Below are positions 36,201 through 48,430 of a stretch of 64,000 nt of DNA, piece after piece. Source of the stretch: Blastomyces gilchristii SLH14081 (taxonomy: Eukaryota; Ascomycota; Eurotiomycetes; Onygenales; Ajellomycetaceae). The notes under the pieces were generated by a model. The model made no database searches and had not been told where the DNA came from. It was given only the letters and a program-made list of their open reading frames with translations. The translations under genes were made by a program, and so were the position numbers. Where the stretch lies: the NCBI RefSeq assembly GCF_000003855.2, contig NW_003101668.1, forward strand, positions 1,614,552 through 1,678,551, written 5' to 3'. Every line of letters begins with the position of its first letter. Positions within the stretch are counted from its first letter, which is position 1.

Positions 36201-37040
36201 TTTCAATCTCTTCTAGCAGTAGTCAATTGTTTTCTTTTAGATGTGATATTCTCATTTTATCAAGGTTTTGAATACTCAGAAGACTTTCTCTTTGAAATAT
36301 TATCTTTAACACTTACTAGAATAATAGATGTAATGAGCTTCACTCTATTCTCAAGCATTTCATTTAAGATATCTTGACCAGGATTTCAATATAGCTCACT
36401 CTGTCTTTCAGATTTTAACAGTTTTATGCTTTCTTCAACTGTCTTTCAGTCAGCTTTTTCAAAGTTAAACTGATTAGAGAGAAGAGGATTTTCACTCATT
36501 TATTCCTCACTCAGTTCAATATCAAATTGAATAATCTCATGATCTGATTCTGATGTCTCATTTGAATTAATAAATCAGTTTATAAGTCTTTTTTTCATTA
36601 GATTTTATAACATGAAGATTAGATCTATAATAGATTTCTGTTTCATGCCTTTTCTAAAGAATGTGTATTGATCAGACTTATTAACTAAATCTATTGAATA
36701 CTCAAAGGTTCATTCAATCAGATTATCAGCTCTTACTGCTCTTTTACATTCTGAATTTCATCAGAGATAATGTGCATTGAAATCTTCTACAATTATAGAG
36801 TTTCTTGATGAAGTTATGTTCAGAAATTCTCTATTAATTGTTCAGATGTTATTATTTTTCTTCAATGACTTTTCATTATAGATATTTATAAGCTGTATAG
36901 TATCAAACTCATTCTCTTTATCTATAATATCACTCACCAGAATATCAGGGTCAGACATGATATTAAATCTTAGATTAAATTGATATCTTGATCTCTTTCT
37001 TTCATAGATCACTACTCTTGACTTTATCTCAGACTTTTGA
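33297..37040 (-). pseudogene. LINE ORF2 relic, inner copy (endonuclease-RT-RNase H-CCHC)
   Basis: Read right to left: endonuclease (about 37,000-36,480; NSIIVEDFNAHYL, ETSESDHEIIQF), RT (about 35,850-35,080; WREATEVILIKSNRKTSI, SYRVISLLNCLEKVLEKII), RNase H (about 34,240-33,830; FSDSQAALKRLRNSQ and a VPAHMNIHDNE block), and a Cys-rich C-terminus (CLFCNTNENPEYIVIHC, about 33,530-33,480) ending NQI-stop at 33,297. Numerous in-frame stops. Confidence 0.85.
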
Positions 37041-37399
37041 GATAGAAAGCAGTAGTAGCTTGAATAAGAAATGACATATTTTTACTCAGGATCAAAATTC
37101 AGCTCCTGAAGCAGTATAAAATCAACTTTTTATTTAAATGCAATTTGAAGATAAGAATAAATACAATTTGAGTTTCTATTCACATTATTTTAAATAAATG
37201 TGATTTTTGAAGAGTTTTTAAACTTTTTTTGTTGTTTTTGTTGTATATTTATACTAAAAGAGAGTAGAGTAGAATCTAATCACTATCATTAGATAGTAGA
37301 TTATAACTATTCTGAAAAGTAGAAATCTCAACTGCTTACATTATATCTAGTTTATCATCAGAGTCATTTCTCAATTCTCTAATCTTAACAGAAGTTTGA

Positions 37400-38886
37400 G
37401 AATTCAAATTCTGTTTACATTTAGCTGGAGAATTGAAGTTTGAAGATTTAGATAGTTGAGAGTTTCTTCTTTTTAAGCTTGCAGTTGTGAGTTTACTGAC
37501 TTGACTATTCTCTTCAGTTCTAGATTTACTTTAAGCTTCATCTTTTCTTCAGTTCTTTTGAGTTCTTGAAGCAAACATACATTCTTTTGAGCTAGATGCA
37601 TGTTTTTCTTTGCAATTAGAGCATTTAAGCAGAGTATATTAACATATTTCATCTCTTTTTAAGCATGTTTCACATTTATGCTCACTAGTTTTGTGATCTC
37701 TGACACAGAATACATATTTTGAGTCTCTGAAACAGAAGATTGTAAAGTATTCATATCTTTGACAGTTTGAACACTGTGTTTGAGCTTTGAGATTCATTCT
37801 TAAGTCTTTGTATTCATGAACTCTCATTTTCAAACCTGCTACTCTTACTTCAGAGATCTTTGACTGTTCAAGTGTTTTTGTATATACTAGAACAGAGGCA
37901 TTTCTTCTGCTTTATCTGAACTCAATTGAATTTAGTTATACAGGCTCTTTTCTCAGTTGAATAGAGTTGTATTCTTCTAATTCATTTTTGAGAAGTAGCA
38001 TTTCTTCTTCACAGTCAAAAATTTCAACTGAAATATCATGAAGAATGAATTTGTCTCATTTTTCATCTCTCTCAGATAGAATTATTATGTTTAATAAAGA
38101 TTCTATTACTGATTTTCAGAGATTCTCATTCTGAATAAGGAATTCTGTACTGAATTCAGACATTGTAGTCAGAATAATGAAGTTTTCAAAGAAGAATGAC
38201 TCAATTGAAGTCATAACTGATTTTTGAACTTCAATATCAGTCATTAACTGAGAAAAGAACTGCTGATTAATTTCATTTCTGATTCTGAAAATGAGATTTG
38301 AGTTTAGCTTGTTCCTTTACAAGATGTTCTGATTTGAGACTTTGAGAATAAGTCTTCTATTTCTGAAGATTTGAAAGTTTTTCTTCTTTTGCATTTTTTT
38401 CTTCACTTTTCTATCAATAGAAGTATGAGCATTATTCTTCTCAGTTTTTTCAGGATTTTAAGCATGTTTTGAGATAGCAGGTTTAGAGACAGCAGATTCA
38501 GCTGCTTGAGCATATGTTTTCTTCTGATTTAAAGAAGAAGAAGAAGTAGAAAAAGAGAAAGAAGAGTAAGATAAGAAGTCAGTGATTGTACTAGGAATTT
38601 TCAATGTTTTTTGAACTGTGTTTGAAATTCCAAGTTTGAACTTGATCATCTTCTGTAGTTGTCTAGTCTGAGTATGAAGAATTAGCAGAACCTCTTCATT
38701 TATCTCACTCAGACACTGCTTTTCAAGAATCTTGCTTACTTTTTCAAGTTTCTGTATTTCAAGAACTTGTTGTTTCTCTATTTCTTCTTTCTTTCTTCTC
38801 TTCAGAATTTCAATCTCAGGAATAGCATTTGACAAAGCATCTTTTTCCACATCAACTGAGTGTATTTTTGAACTCATTGTTCTCAC
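37400..38886 (-). pseudogene. LINE ORF1 relic, inner copy
   Basis: The longest surviving frame (38,886-38,458) encodes MSSKIHSVDVEKDALSNAI, a charged coiled-coil-like helix and a Ser-rich stretch ending in Ala-rich sequence. Further on, at 37,833-37,639, is a zinc-knuckle-like CSNCQRYEYFTIFC and RDHKTSEHKCETC, as in Tad1/I-group ORF1 nucleic-acid-binding proteins. Confidence 0.8.
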
Positions 38887-39472
38887 TCAATGAAAAGTTA
38901 GTCAGACTGTTTCAATTGAGATATGTATTGAACTCTTTTGAAAAGTTGATCAGACTGTTTTAATTCAGAGGTTTCTAAGTCTGTTTTCAATTGAAAAGTT
39001 GGTTAGACTGTTTCAAAAGAAGAATAAAAGACTTTTATGTATAAAACACCTGATTTTTTTCACACTAGTTCAGTAACTAGGTTAGATTTTTGAAGAGAAT
39101 CTAATAAACTAAAATTGATTTTTGAGATAAATCAATAAAATCTTTACAATCTCTTTCTTGAGATACAGTGAGGAAAAGTATGATATCAATTGATAATAAA
39201 TCAGATAATATGACAGTTTTTGAGAGAAAAACTGATAAAAAATAAATCAATTTTTTGCAGAGAAATTGATTAAAACTATTCAATTTTATTCTAAATCATT
39301 CAATTATTCTCACACAACAAGTGTGCAACTCAAATCAGTTAATAAAGAGTGTAAAAAAGAATTAAGTATTAATGAAAGCTCTTCAGCTACTGAAAAAGTA
39401 ATTCTTACTTAAAATAATATGAAATTATGACAGAAAACAGCTCTGTTTTTAATTCTTTGTAAGAATATTGTA

Positions 39473-40588
39473 TAAAACTCAGAGAAAAACATCTTACTTT
39501 TTTAAGAGAAGTAAAAATCTATTTCTAAGATCTTTTTTTTTTTTTTTCATTAACTGCTGCAGAAGAATGAGATAGAAACTACTAAGATATACACTACTGT
39601 ATACTCTCTATCAAGACTTTCTCTCTTCAGAGTCTTGATATTATAGAGAATATAAGTCTGTTTCTATATAATAATATAAATATTGTCAGTGAGATGTAGA
39701 GAAACTGGTTATTTATATCTTAAAATAGAAGACTTTATCAATGATTATATCAATATAGAGTTAATTCTCAAATTCAATAGAAATCTAGTATTGCTGTTCT
39801 CAATCCCTTGCAGAATCTATTGAATATTGAGGTATTAAAACTAGATTTAATATATCTCACTGTGCAGGGATTAAAGGCTCAGTCAGATCTTGAAGTATAC
39901 TGAATTTATAGTTGTTGATATGCTGTTGACTTGTTCTGTTGACTTGTTATCTGCTGATTATGTATCAAATACTGTTACTGAGGTATCTTTTTGTATTGTT
40001 CTGCCGGGGATGGGCCAGATTGAGAGGGGTAGTACAAGAGTGAGACTTGGTGTTGATGTTCAGATACACTGAAGACAGATCACAGAGATTGCACTTCAGA
40101 AGTATCTGTTGATTATATGCTTGATATTATCACTGAGGTATCTTTTTGTATTTTTCTGCCGAGGATGGGCCAGATTGGGAAGGGCGGTACGAGGGTGGGA
40201 CTTGGTGTTGGTGTTTTGGAACATCAAAGATGGACAGGGTTTTCGCGGAGGTCACTCCTCAGATATCTTCACAACTACAGATTGGGGATCTTCCAAAATT
40301 GAGAAGATTGATGCATATGGCTAGGTCTCTTCACCTTACAATTTGTATGGCAATTTGGCCCGGGGTTGTGATGTGGTAGGAAAGAATGAGGGATAATCCC
40401 ACACAGGAGTTTTGAATGACATCTGGTTCATGTTTGGCTGGATAACTCCATCACCACACAGGGTATGCAGTCGGTGATGGGGTCAAAATGCTCATATGAT
40501 CAAGGGCTTTTCAATGAATCTATCAGCGGGTTCTTATTTGAAAAATTGAGTGAGTTTGTGATGAAGTGATTGATGAAATTCTCTTGAA
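39473..40588 (-). repeat. LINE 5' monomer, copy a (proximal to ORF1)
   Basis: First of three head-to-tail units, about 1,116 bp. It contains a T run (A run on the element's strand), a repeated pair of GGGCCAGATTG boxes and a GC-richer core near 40,200-40,540. This is the most mutated of the three outside its core. Confidence 0.85.
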
Positions 40589-41690
40589 GAATATTGTGTA
40601 AAATTCAGAGAAAAACATCTTACTTTTTCAAGAGAAGTAAAAAACTATTTCTAAAATCTTTTTTTTTTTTTTTTTTTTGCATTAACTGCTGCAGAAGAAT
40701 GAGATAGAAACTGCTAAGATATACACTACTATATACTCTCTATCAAGACTTTCTCTCTTCAGAGTTATGATATTATAGAGAATATAAGTCTGTTTCTATA
40801 TAATAATGTAAATATTATCAGCAGAATGTAGAGAAACTGATTATTTATATCTTAAAATAGAAGACTTTGTCAATGATTATATTAATATAGAGTTAATTCT
40901 TAAATTCAATAGAAATCTAGTATTGCTATTCTCAATCTCTTACAGAATCTATTGAATATTGAGATATTAAAACTAGATTTAATATATCTCACTATGCAGG
41001 GATCAAAGGCTCAGTCAGACCTTGAGATATACTGATTTTATAGTTATCATGTCTGCTGATTATGTATTGAGTACAGTTGCTGAGGTATCTTTTTGTACTT
41101 TTCTGTCAGAGATGGGCCAGATTGAGAGAGGTGGTATGAGGGTGAGACTTGATGTTGATGTCTAGATACACTGAAGACAGACCACAGAGATTGCACTTCA
41201 GAAGTGACTGTTGATTATGTGCTTAATATTATCACTGAGGTATCTTTTTGTATTTTTCTGCTGAGAATGGGCCAGATTGAGAAGAGCGGTATGAGGGTGA
41301 GACTTGGCATTGATGTTTTGAAACATCAAAGATGGACAGGGTTTTCGCAGAGGTTGCTCCTCAGATATCTTCACAACTACAGATCAGGGATCTTTCAAAA
41401 TCAAGAAGATTGGTGCATATGGCTAGGTCTCTTCACCTTACAATTTGTATGGCAATTTGGCCCGGGGTTGTGGTGTGATAGGGGAGAATGAGGGATAATC
41501 CCACACAGGAGTTTCAAATGACATCTGGTTCATGTTTGGCTGAATAACTCCACCACCACACGGGGTATGCGGTCGGCGATGGGGTCAAAATGCTTGTATG
41601 ATTGAGGGCTTTTTGATGGATCTATCAGCGGGTTCTTATTTGAAAAATTGAGTGAGTTTGTGATGAAGTGATTGATGAAATTCTCTTGAA
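40589..41690 (-). repeat. LINE 5' monomer, copy b (middle)
   Basis: 1,102 bp, with the same internal order as copy a. It carries CpG and CpC losses relative to copy c (for example GCCGAGG is ACTGAGG here). Confidence 0.88.
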
Positions 41691-42778
41691 GAATATTGTG
41701 TAAAATTCAGAGAAAAACATCTTACTTTTTCAAGAGAAGTAAAAAACTATTTCTAAAATCTTTTTTTTTTTTTTTTTTTTTTTGCATTAACTGCTGCAGA
41801 AGAATGAGATAGAAACTGCTAAGATATACACTACTGTATACTCTCTATCAAGACTTTCTCTCTTCAGAGTTATAATATTATAGAGAATATAAGTCTGTTT
41901 CTATATAATAATGTAAATATTATCAGCAGAATGTAGAGAAACTGATTATTTATATCTCAAAATAGAAGACTTTGTCAATGATTATATTAATATAGAGTTA
42001 ATTCTTAAATTCAATAGAAATCTAGTATTACTATTCTCAATCTCTTACAGAATCTATTGAATATTGAGATATTAAAACTAGATTTAATATATCTTACTAT
42101 GCAGGGATCAAAGGCTCAGTCAGACCTTGAGATATACTGATTTTATAGTTGTCATGTCTGCTGATTATGTATCAAGTACAGTTGCTGAGGTATCTTTTTG
42201 TACTTTTCTGTCGGGGATGAGCCAGATTGAGAGGGGTGGTACAAGGGTGAGACTTGGTGTTGATGTCTAGATACACTGAAGACAGACCGCGGAGGTTGCA
42301 CTTCAGAAGTGGCTGTTGGTTATGTGCTTGATATTATCGCCGAGGTATCTTTTTGTATTTTTCTGCTGGGGATGGGCCAGATTGGGAAGGGCGGTACGAG
42401 GGTGGGACTTGGCGTTGGTGTTTTGGAACATCAAAGATGGACAGGGTTTTCGCGGAGGTCGCTCCTCAGATATCTCCACAACTACAGATCGGGGATCTTC
42501 CAAAATCGAGAAGATTGGTGCATATGGCTAGGTCTCTTCACCTTACAATTTGTATGGCAATTTGGCCCGGGGTTGTGGTGTGGTAGGGGAGAATGGGGGA
42601 TAATCCCACACAGGAGTTTCGAACGACGTCTGGTTCATGTTTGGCTGGATAACTCCACCACCACACGGGGTATGCAGTCGGCGATGTGGTCAAAATGCTC
42701 ATATGATCGAGGGCTTTTCGATGGATCTATCGGCGGGTTCTTATTCGAAAAATCGAGCGAGTTCGTGGTGAAGCGGTT
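41691..42778 (-). repeat. LINE 5' monomer, copy c (5'-most, least mutated)
   Basis: 1,088 bp, ending in the element's 5' start AACCGCTTCACC on the minus strand. Its last ~500 bp keep many CpG and GG sites lost in copies a and b. The same stretch is found at 22,557-22,895 in the outer LINE. Confidence 0.88.
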
Positions 42779-42809
42779 GTTTTTCAGATGATCGTAAAAC
42801 AAGAAGTAT

Positions 42810-45558
42810 AGCAAAACTTTCAATCTTAGAATATGAGTTTCAGAATGAATCATATACAGCAAACTCTTTTAAGAAAAAATGTCAAGCTTTTATAAGAACT
42901 CTCTTTCAAAACTCATCAGATTCAGATTCAGAGAAAGAGAATATATCACTTCTTAACTATATTGATGAAAATGACTGAGAATGATCTGATCTTACTCAAG
43001 ATGAATTAGAGTCAGCTATCTTCTCAAGTTCAGTTAAGACTGCTGCAGGGCCTGATTCAATTAATCACTTAATTAATCAAAATACATACTCCTACTTAAA
43101 GAATGAATATTTTGAGCTCTTTTTCAATCTCTTGAAAAATGAATATCATTCTGAATGCTGGAGAGAAGCCACTGAAGTGATTCTTATAAAATCTAATAGA
43201 AAAACTTCAATTTTTAAGTCATATAGAGTAATATCTCTATTGAACTGTCTAGAAAAGGTTTTAGAAAAGATAATAGCTACTCAACTATCTTTTATAAGCT
43301 CTGTCAGTAATTTTCTTTTATTCAGTGAATAAATGAGAGATAGAAAACAGTGTTCTACAATTGACACTGTTCTCTCAGTTGTTCATGATATTTAAATAGC
43401 AAAGCATGAAGATCTGATCTCAACTGCAGTTTTTATTGATATAAAAGAAGTATTTGATTATGTTTCAAAGTCAAAGTTAATTCAGATATTGAAGATGTTA
43501 AAACTGTCACTTTCTCTAATAAAATAAAATAACTGTTTTATATCTAAAAGAATTATATAACTTTTCTTTGATGAAATAAAATAAGACAAGACTGAGATAA
43601 AAATAGAAGTATCATAAGAATCTTCAATCTTATCTATTTTATTTGCAATATACACTGCATATCTATTCAAAAATAGAAATATGAGAATAGTATGATCTCT
43701 GAGTTATATGAATGATATTAATCTAGTCTACAGCTCAAAAACTATCAAAGAGAATTTGAAAGTGATTGAAGAAGCTGCAAAGAAAATCTTTATTAGAGCA
43801 GATATTAATCAAATTTAATTTAATATAAATAAAACTGAGTTAATTCATTTCTTTTCTAGATTCAATAAGAAAGAACTATCTCTAACTCTTTTAAATAGAG
43901 AGATTAAACTCAGTGTAAATATCAAATGATTAGAAGTATGGTTAAACTTCAAGTTGAATTTTAAATATCACATTCAACAAAGAACTGTCAAGGCAGAAAG
44001 ACTATTGAACAACATAATCAGACTATCAAATACAGAGAGAGATCTATTCTTCCAGGCTATGAGACAGTTATATATAGTCTGTATTACATCAGTAGCTGAT
44101 TATGAAGTTCAAGTTTGATGAAATAATCAAGGAAATTTCACTGAACTCTTTCAAAGTCTGTAAAACAGAGTCTTGAGAAGAATTCTAGAAGCATTCAAAT
44201 CATCTTCTATTAAAGCAATGAAAATTGAAGCTTCAATTTCTCCTTCTGCTATTAGATTTGAAAAGGCCTGTATGAACTATGCACTGAGAGTTATAAAGAT
44301 GAGCTTAAATTATATAATCAGAGAAAGAGTCTCTTCTTCATTTTCATCAATTAACTCTGGAAATGAACTGAATTGAAATAGATTTCTTGATTGAAATGAA
44401 AATAATTCTTTAAAGAAAATGTCTTCTCAACTTTACAGACTATGCTCTCTGATTAAAAATCAATTTTCTTCTTTAAATGTTGAAAAAGTGAATCATGAGA
44501 AGTTATCTCTCTGGAGAGAAAAGCTTGAATCTCTTATAGACTTATAAATAAGTGAACTATCAAAAGAGAAAGAATATGAACAGCATTTGAAGAGAATTTC
44601 TACAATCAATATAAAAGACTCTATTCTGATTTATTCAGATGACTTAAAAAATGAGAATCTGAATAGATTAGATGCAGGCATTGCTTATACTGAAGATAAT
44701 ATCAATTTTATCTCAGATTTCTGAAATCTAGGCTGTGAATCTGAAGTCTTTGATGCTGAACTATTTGCAATAGTGAAAGCTTTCAAACTCATAGAAATAA
44801 AATCTCATAAAAGAGAAAATAGTTTGAAAGAGATATGAATATTCTCTGATAGTCAAGCTGCTTTAAAAAGACTTAGAAATAGTCAGATTCATAATGATCA
44901 AATGAATCTTGAACTGATCTTAAACTCTGTTTTAAAAATTCAAAAGAGAAGAATATCAAAGCTGATAATTCATCTGCAATAAGTTCCTGCTCATATGAAT
45001 ATTCATGACAATGAATTGACTGATTCAGCTGTAAAAAAGAGTGCAGAATTAAGCAGATCTATTCATAAAATTATGTTCTGGTTTTTTATAAAGAGAAAAA
45101 TAAAAGAATCTTGTTTAGACAAGTGAAATGCAAGCTGGTAGAAACAAAAGAAGAGTATACATTATTCAAGATTTGAAATAAAACCCAAGTGAAAATCTTG
45201 TTCAATTAAATGTAAAAAGAAAATATTCTCATCTATAATACAGCTGAAACTAGAACATGACTATTTCAAATCTTATATACAAAGATTTGATGATAGATTT
45301 GACTCAATAGAATGCTCATTCTGCAATGTAAATGAGAATTCTGAGTATATTATAATGCACTGTGCATTATACAATAGTCTCAGAGTCAGATTGAAAGAGA
45401 AGTATAATCTAAATCAATTAAATATGAGATTCTTATTCTCAACTGAGACAGAAATTAAATACTTAATAGACTTTTTATCAGAAACTCAAGCAGCTATAAG
45501 AAAATGGCTAAATTCAGAATTATCTGAATATGAAGAGGAGGAAATTAATCAGATATAG
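42810..45558 (+). pseudogene. LINE ORF2 relic, C-terminal part (RT-RNase H-CCHC), outer copy
   Basis: Continues the frame broken at 32,920. RT motifs are at about 43,030-43,870 (WREATEVILIKSNRKTSI; VFIDIKEVFDYVSK; YMNDINLVYSS in place of the YxDD box). RNase H is at about 44,630-45,050 (DAELFAIVKAF, FSDSQAALKRL). The CCHC end (CSFCNVNENSEYIIMHC) is near 45,315-45,365, with stop NQI-stop at 45,558. Confidence 0.85.
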
Positions 45559-45855
45559 TCTGTTAAAACAGCTATACACTATTTTTTAATAATTTGTTTT
45601 GTTACAGTCTCTCTTTACTTTATCTTTTTCTTTCAATTTCTTTCTATCTATCTATTTAATGTGTCTATCTTTAAGACTGTGTTCTTTTTCTCTTTTCCTT
45701 TGTCATGATATTGTCAAATGATTTCAAAGTATCAGAAGATATTAAAACACTGTAATTTGTAAACAGTTTTTGTATTCTGAGCTGGAATTTTCTGATTTTG
45801 CATATCTGAAATTGATGAATGTATAATAGTTAACTTTACAGATATAGGAAAAACT

Positions 45856-45876
45856 CTGAGAACTAAAAGTTCTCAG
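45856..45876 (+). other. Conserved 3' UTR hairpin of the outer LINE
   Basis: CTGAGAACT-AAA-AGTTCTCAG, a 9-bp perfect stem about 40-60 nt before the (AAT)n tail. Same position and sequence as in the inner LINE and the composite element. Confidence 0.65.
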
Positions 45877-48316
45877 GTAGATGTCATAGTCTCTGACTGC
45901 ATACATCTATAATTGAAGAATAATAATAATAATAAGATGATGAAAAAATAATGATTACAGTTTCAGACAAAACATCTGATACTATTTAATATCTTGAGTC
46001 AGTAGAACTTCCGAGAGATTATTTAATACAGTTGTTCATGACCTGAATAACTGATTATACACAAATCATGCATCTCTTGCATTATTCAAGTGTATAAGAA
46101 TTCAGAGTGAGAGATTTAACATTGTTCATGAAACTGTAGAGTATTATTATCATTAATTGAGCATTCTGAGATGTCAGTTCTTATACATAGTTCTGAGAGA
46201 AATCAGAGTGCTTCTTGACATACTGCTTCAGTGAGTGCTTGAAGAAGTTCATCAGTTTAAGCTGTTATATATTATAATTCATTCAGTGTAGATTCAGAAG
46301 AAGTTGAGATATCAGTATCAGTGTCAGTTCAGAAAGAGAATGTTCTAATCAGAGAAGTGTATATAGTGTCATAAGCTGTTTCATCTTGATTAACTAATAT
46401 CTTCAGATTTAAGAGTCAGTGCTCTCAGTTCATTCAGTGAGTATCTGTTACATCAGATGATATATCTTACTCTTGTTATAAAAGAGCATCTATCATTGAG
46501 TTCTGACTGCTGAGATGATAGTGTATTATAAAATGAAAGCAGCTTAAGAACTCAGATTATCATATCTATCATTCAGTGAGTTTACAGATAGTTATAAAGT
46601 ACTTGAGATTCTTATAATCTGTGATTCTCTCAAATTCAGAGACACTTTAGAGTTCAGAGTTCTATTCTTCTAGACAGTGTATAATTGTAAGAAGTTTCTT
46701 ATTATAGATCTCATAGTTGCATTCAGTGTAGACTGACCGTGTGACCGTGTCTGAGACCAGAATCAAACTTTACAGTTGTTATATTGTCTAAAAGCATTAC
46801 TTCTGATCATGATTTGTGTTCATCACATTGATTTCAAATCATATTATTTCAAATATTAAAGGTTCTAGATTCACTTTTCAAATAAAAATCTAGTTCTGAA
46901 TAAAGAATATATTTGAATTCTTAGTCACATTTTCATTCTGATCTCATTATTGAGAATGACATTAAATGAGATTATAAAATCACTTCTCACTTACATAATA
47001 TCATAACATAGTACTCATTTGTTGAAAATTCAACAGAGAGTGTTATCAAATATTATTACTTTTCTAAACACAGATCATAATTCATATAATTTTAATTATG
47101 AAAAAAATATAAAATACAAAAACAAAAAACAAAAAACAAAAAACAAAACAAAAACAAGAAAAAATCAGAATGAAAAAAAAAAAAGAGAAAGAAAAAAAAA
47201 ATAAAAACAAAAGAAATCAAGATTGCAGAGCTATAGTATCTTCAAAATACTTACTTCTCAGAGTCTTTGCAATGTTTATCACTAACTATGTATTTCTTAC
47301 AGTGAGAATAACACAGCTGTGATAAGTCATTGTCTTAACATTATCTAATAAATAATCAGTATATATCTGTATAAATGTGAATATTTAGAAAATATACACT
47401 TAAAAAGTGTGATCAGAGTGAACTCTGCTGTCACTTGTATAATATTAAGAGTAGAACACTGAAATCAATGATTTCTCTCATTGATTTCATGAATAAGATA
47501 TATGAAGATGATCTTGAGAAATATAAGATTCTCTGACTTCTGATAAAAATGAATCTCATGAAGAGACTCTATTTTCATGATATCAGAGACTGAGTGTTAT
47601 TAAAAAGTGTTACTTTTATACAATGCATATGCACTTACTGTGACAATTCATTCTCTGTGCATGTGACTGAGAGTTGCAGCTTTCTTACATCACATAGCTC
47701 TCTCTGAAATGCTGGCACTGGTTTACAACTCACACAGTCTCTCAGTTCAGTACATGCTGTGTGTATACAGTTCTGCATACTAGAGCTGTGTTAGTCATTA
47801 TAATCTGATGTGATACTCACTTTTCACAGGCCATGTTTTGTTTGAGAGAGAGAGAGAAAGACACAACTGTGATTTAATTAAGAGAGAATAAATAATTAGT
47901 AATGTTAAATGTAATTTAATTCTTCTATATTTAAAATTTGATTAGTCTATACTCTTCAATTTGAGAGTTTCTAAGAGTGTTTTAATAGTTTTCATATCAG
48001 CTTGAACTTAGTGATGAATTGAAGAAGAAGAGAAAAGAGAGAAGAAAGAAATAAGAATAACTTATCTTTATAATATAAAAATAGAGAATTACTGCAATCA
48101 TTCTTTCTAGTAATAAAGATCTATTTTCTGCATGTATCTCTGATATAGATTATATAATAACTGTATATAAAGAATATCAATACTGCATGCGTTGAATGAA
48201 GATGATGTTACTATGCAACACTATAGCTGTTTTCATATATCTCTGAAAGCTGTTAATATTTTCTTTGTCTCTTTATATTTGATAAGTCAGTAATATATTT
48301 CAATGCACTCTCTCTT

Positions 48317-48388
48317 TTATCATTATCATCATCATCATCATCATCACTATTATTATCATTATCATCATTATCATTATTATCATCATCA

Positions 48389-48428
<40 letters not shown>
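48317..48428. repeat. (ATC/ATT)n microsatellite inside the hAT element
   Basis: Over 100 bp of CAT, ATT and TAT triplets. The His/Tyr-rich open frame across it is an artefact of the repeat. Confidence 0.9.

Positions 48429-48430
<2 letters not shown>

Larger units (their letters stand above)
32921..42794 (-). mobile_element. Inner Tad1-like LINE, antisense, with three 5' monomers
   Basis: A 9.87-kb insertion flanked by the 15-bp duplication TAAAACAAGAAGTAT (32906-32920 and 42795-42809). Deleting it and one repeat restores the outer LINE's coding sequence, as checked against the inner copy's own sequence near 36,050. Read on the minus strand it has 16 extra nt, then AACCGCTTCACC, three tandem monomers (42,778 to 39,473), ORF1, ORF2, the 3' hairpin and an (AAT)n tail at 32,921-32,937. 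Apart from two extra monomers it matches the outer copy in length to within about 20 bp. Confidence 0.92.
22557..45934 (+). mobile_element. Outer Tad1-like LINE (full length, split by two nested elements)
   Basis: The element is in three pieces: 22557-22895, 28723-32920 and 42810-45934, about 7.66 kb when the insertions are ignored. It has a 5' start AACCGCTTCACC, one ~1.1-kb 5' monomer, an ORF1 relic, an ORF2 relic (endonuclease, RT, RNase H, CCHC end), a 3' UTR hairpin and an (AAT)n tail. Layout and the RNase H domain fit the Tad1/I group of non-LTR elements. Many in-frame stops make it inactive. It is flanked by Gypsy-A sequence in opposite orientations and I see no clear target duplication. 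Confidence 0.85.

Noticed and set aside
48320..48430. CRISPR-like or other spaced array
   Set aside because: A simple triplet microsatellite; no constant repeat with unique spacers occurs anywhere in the window.
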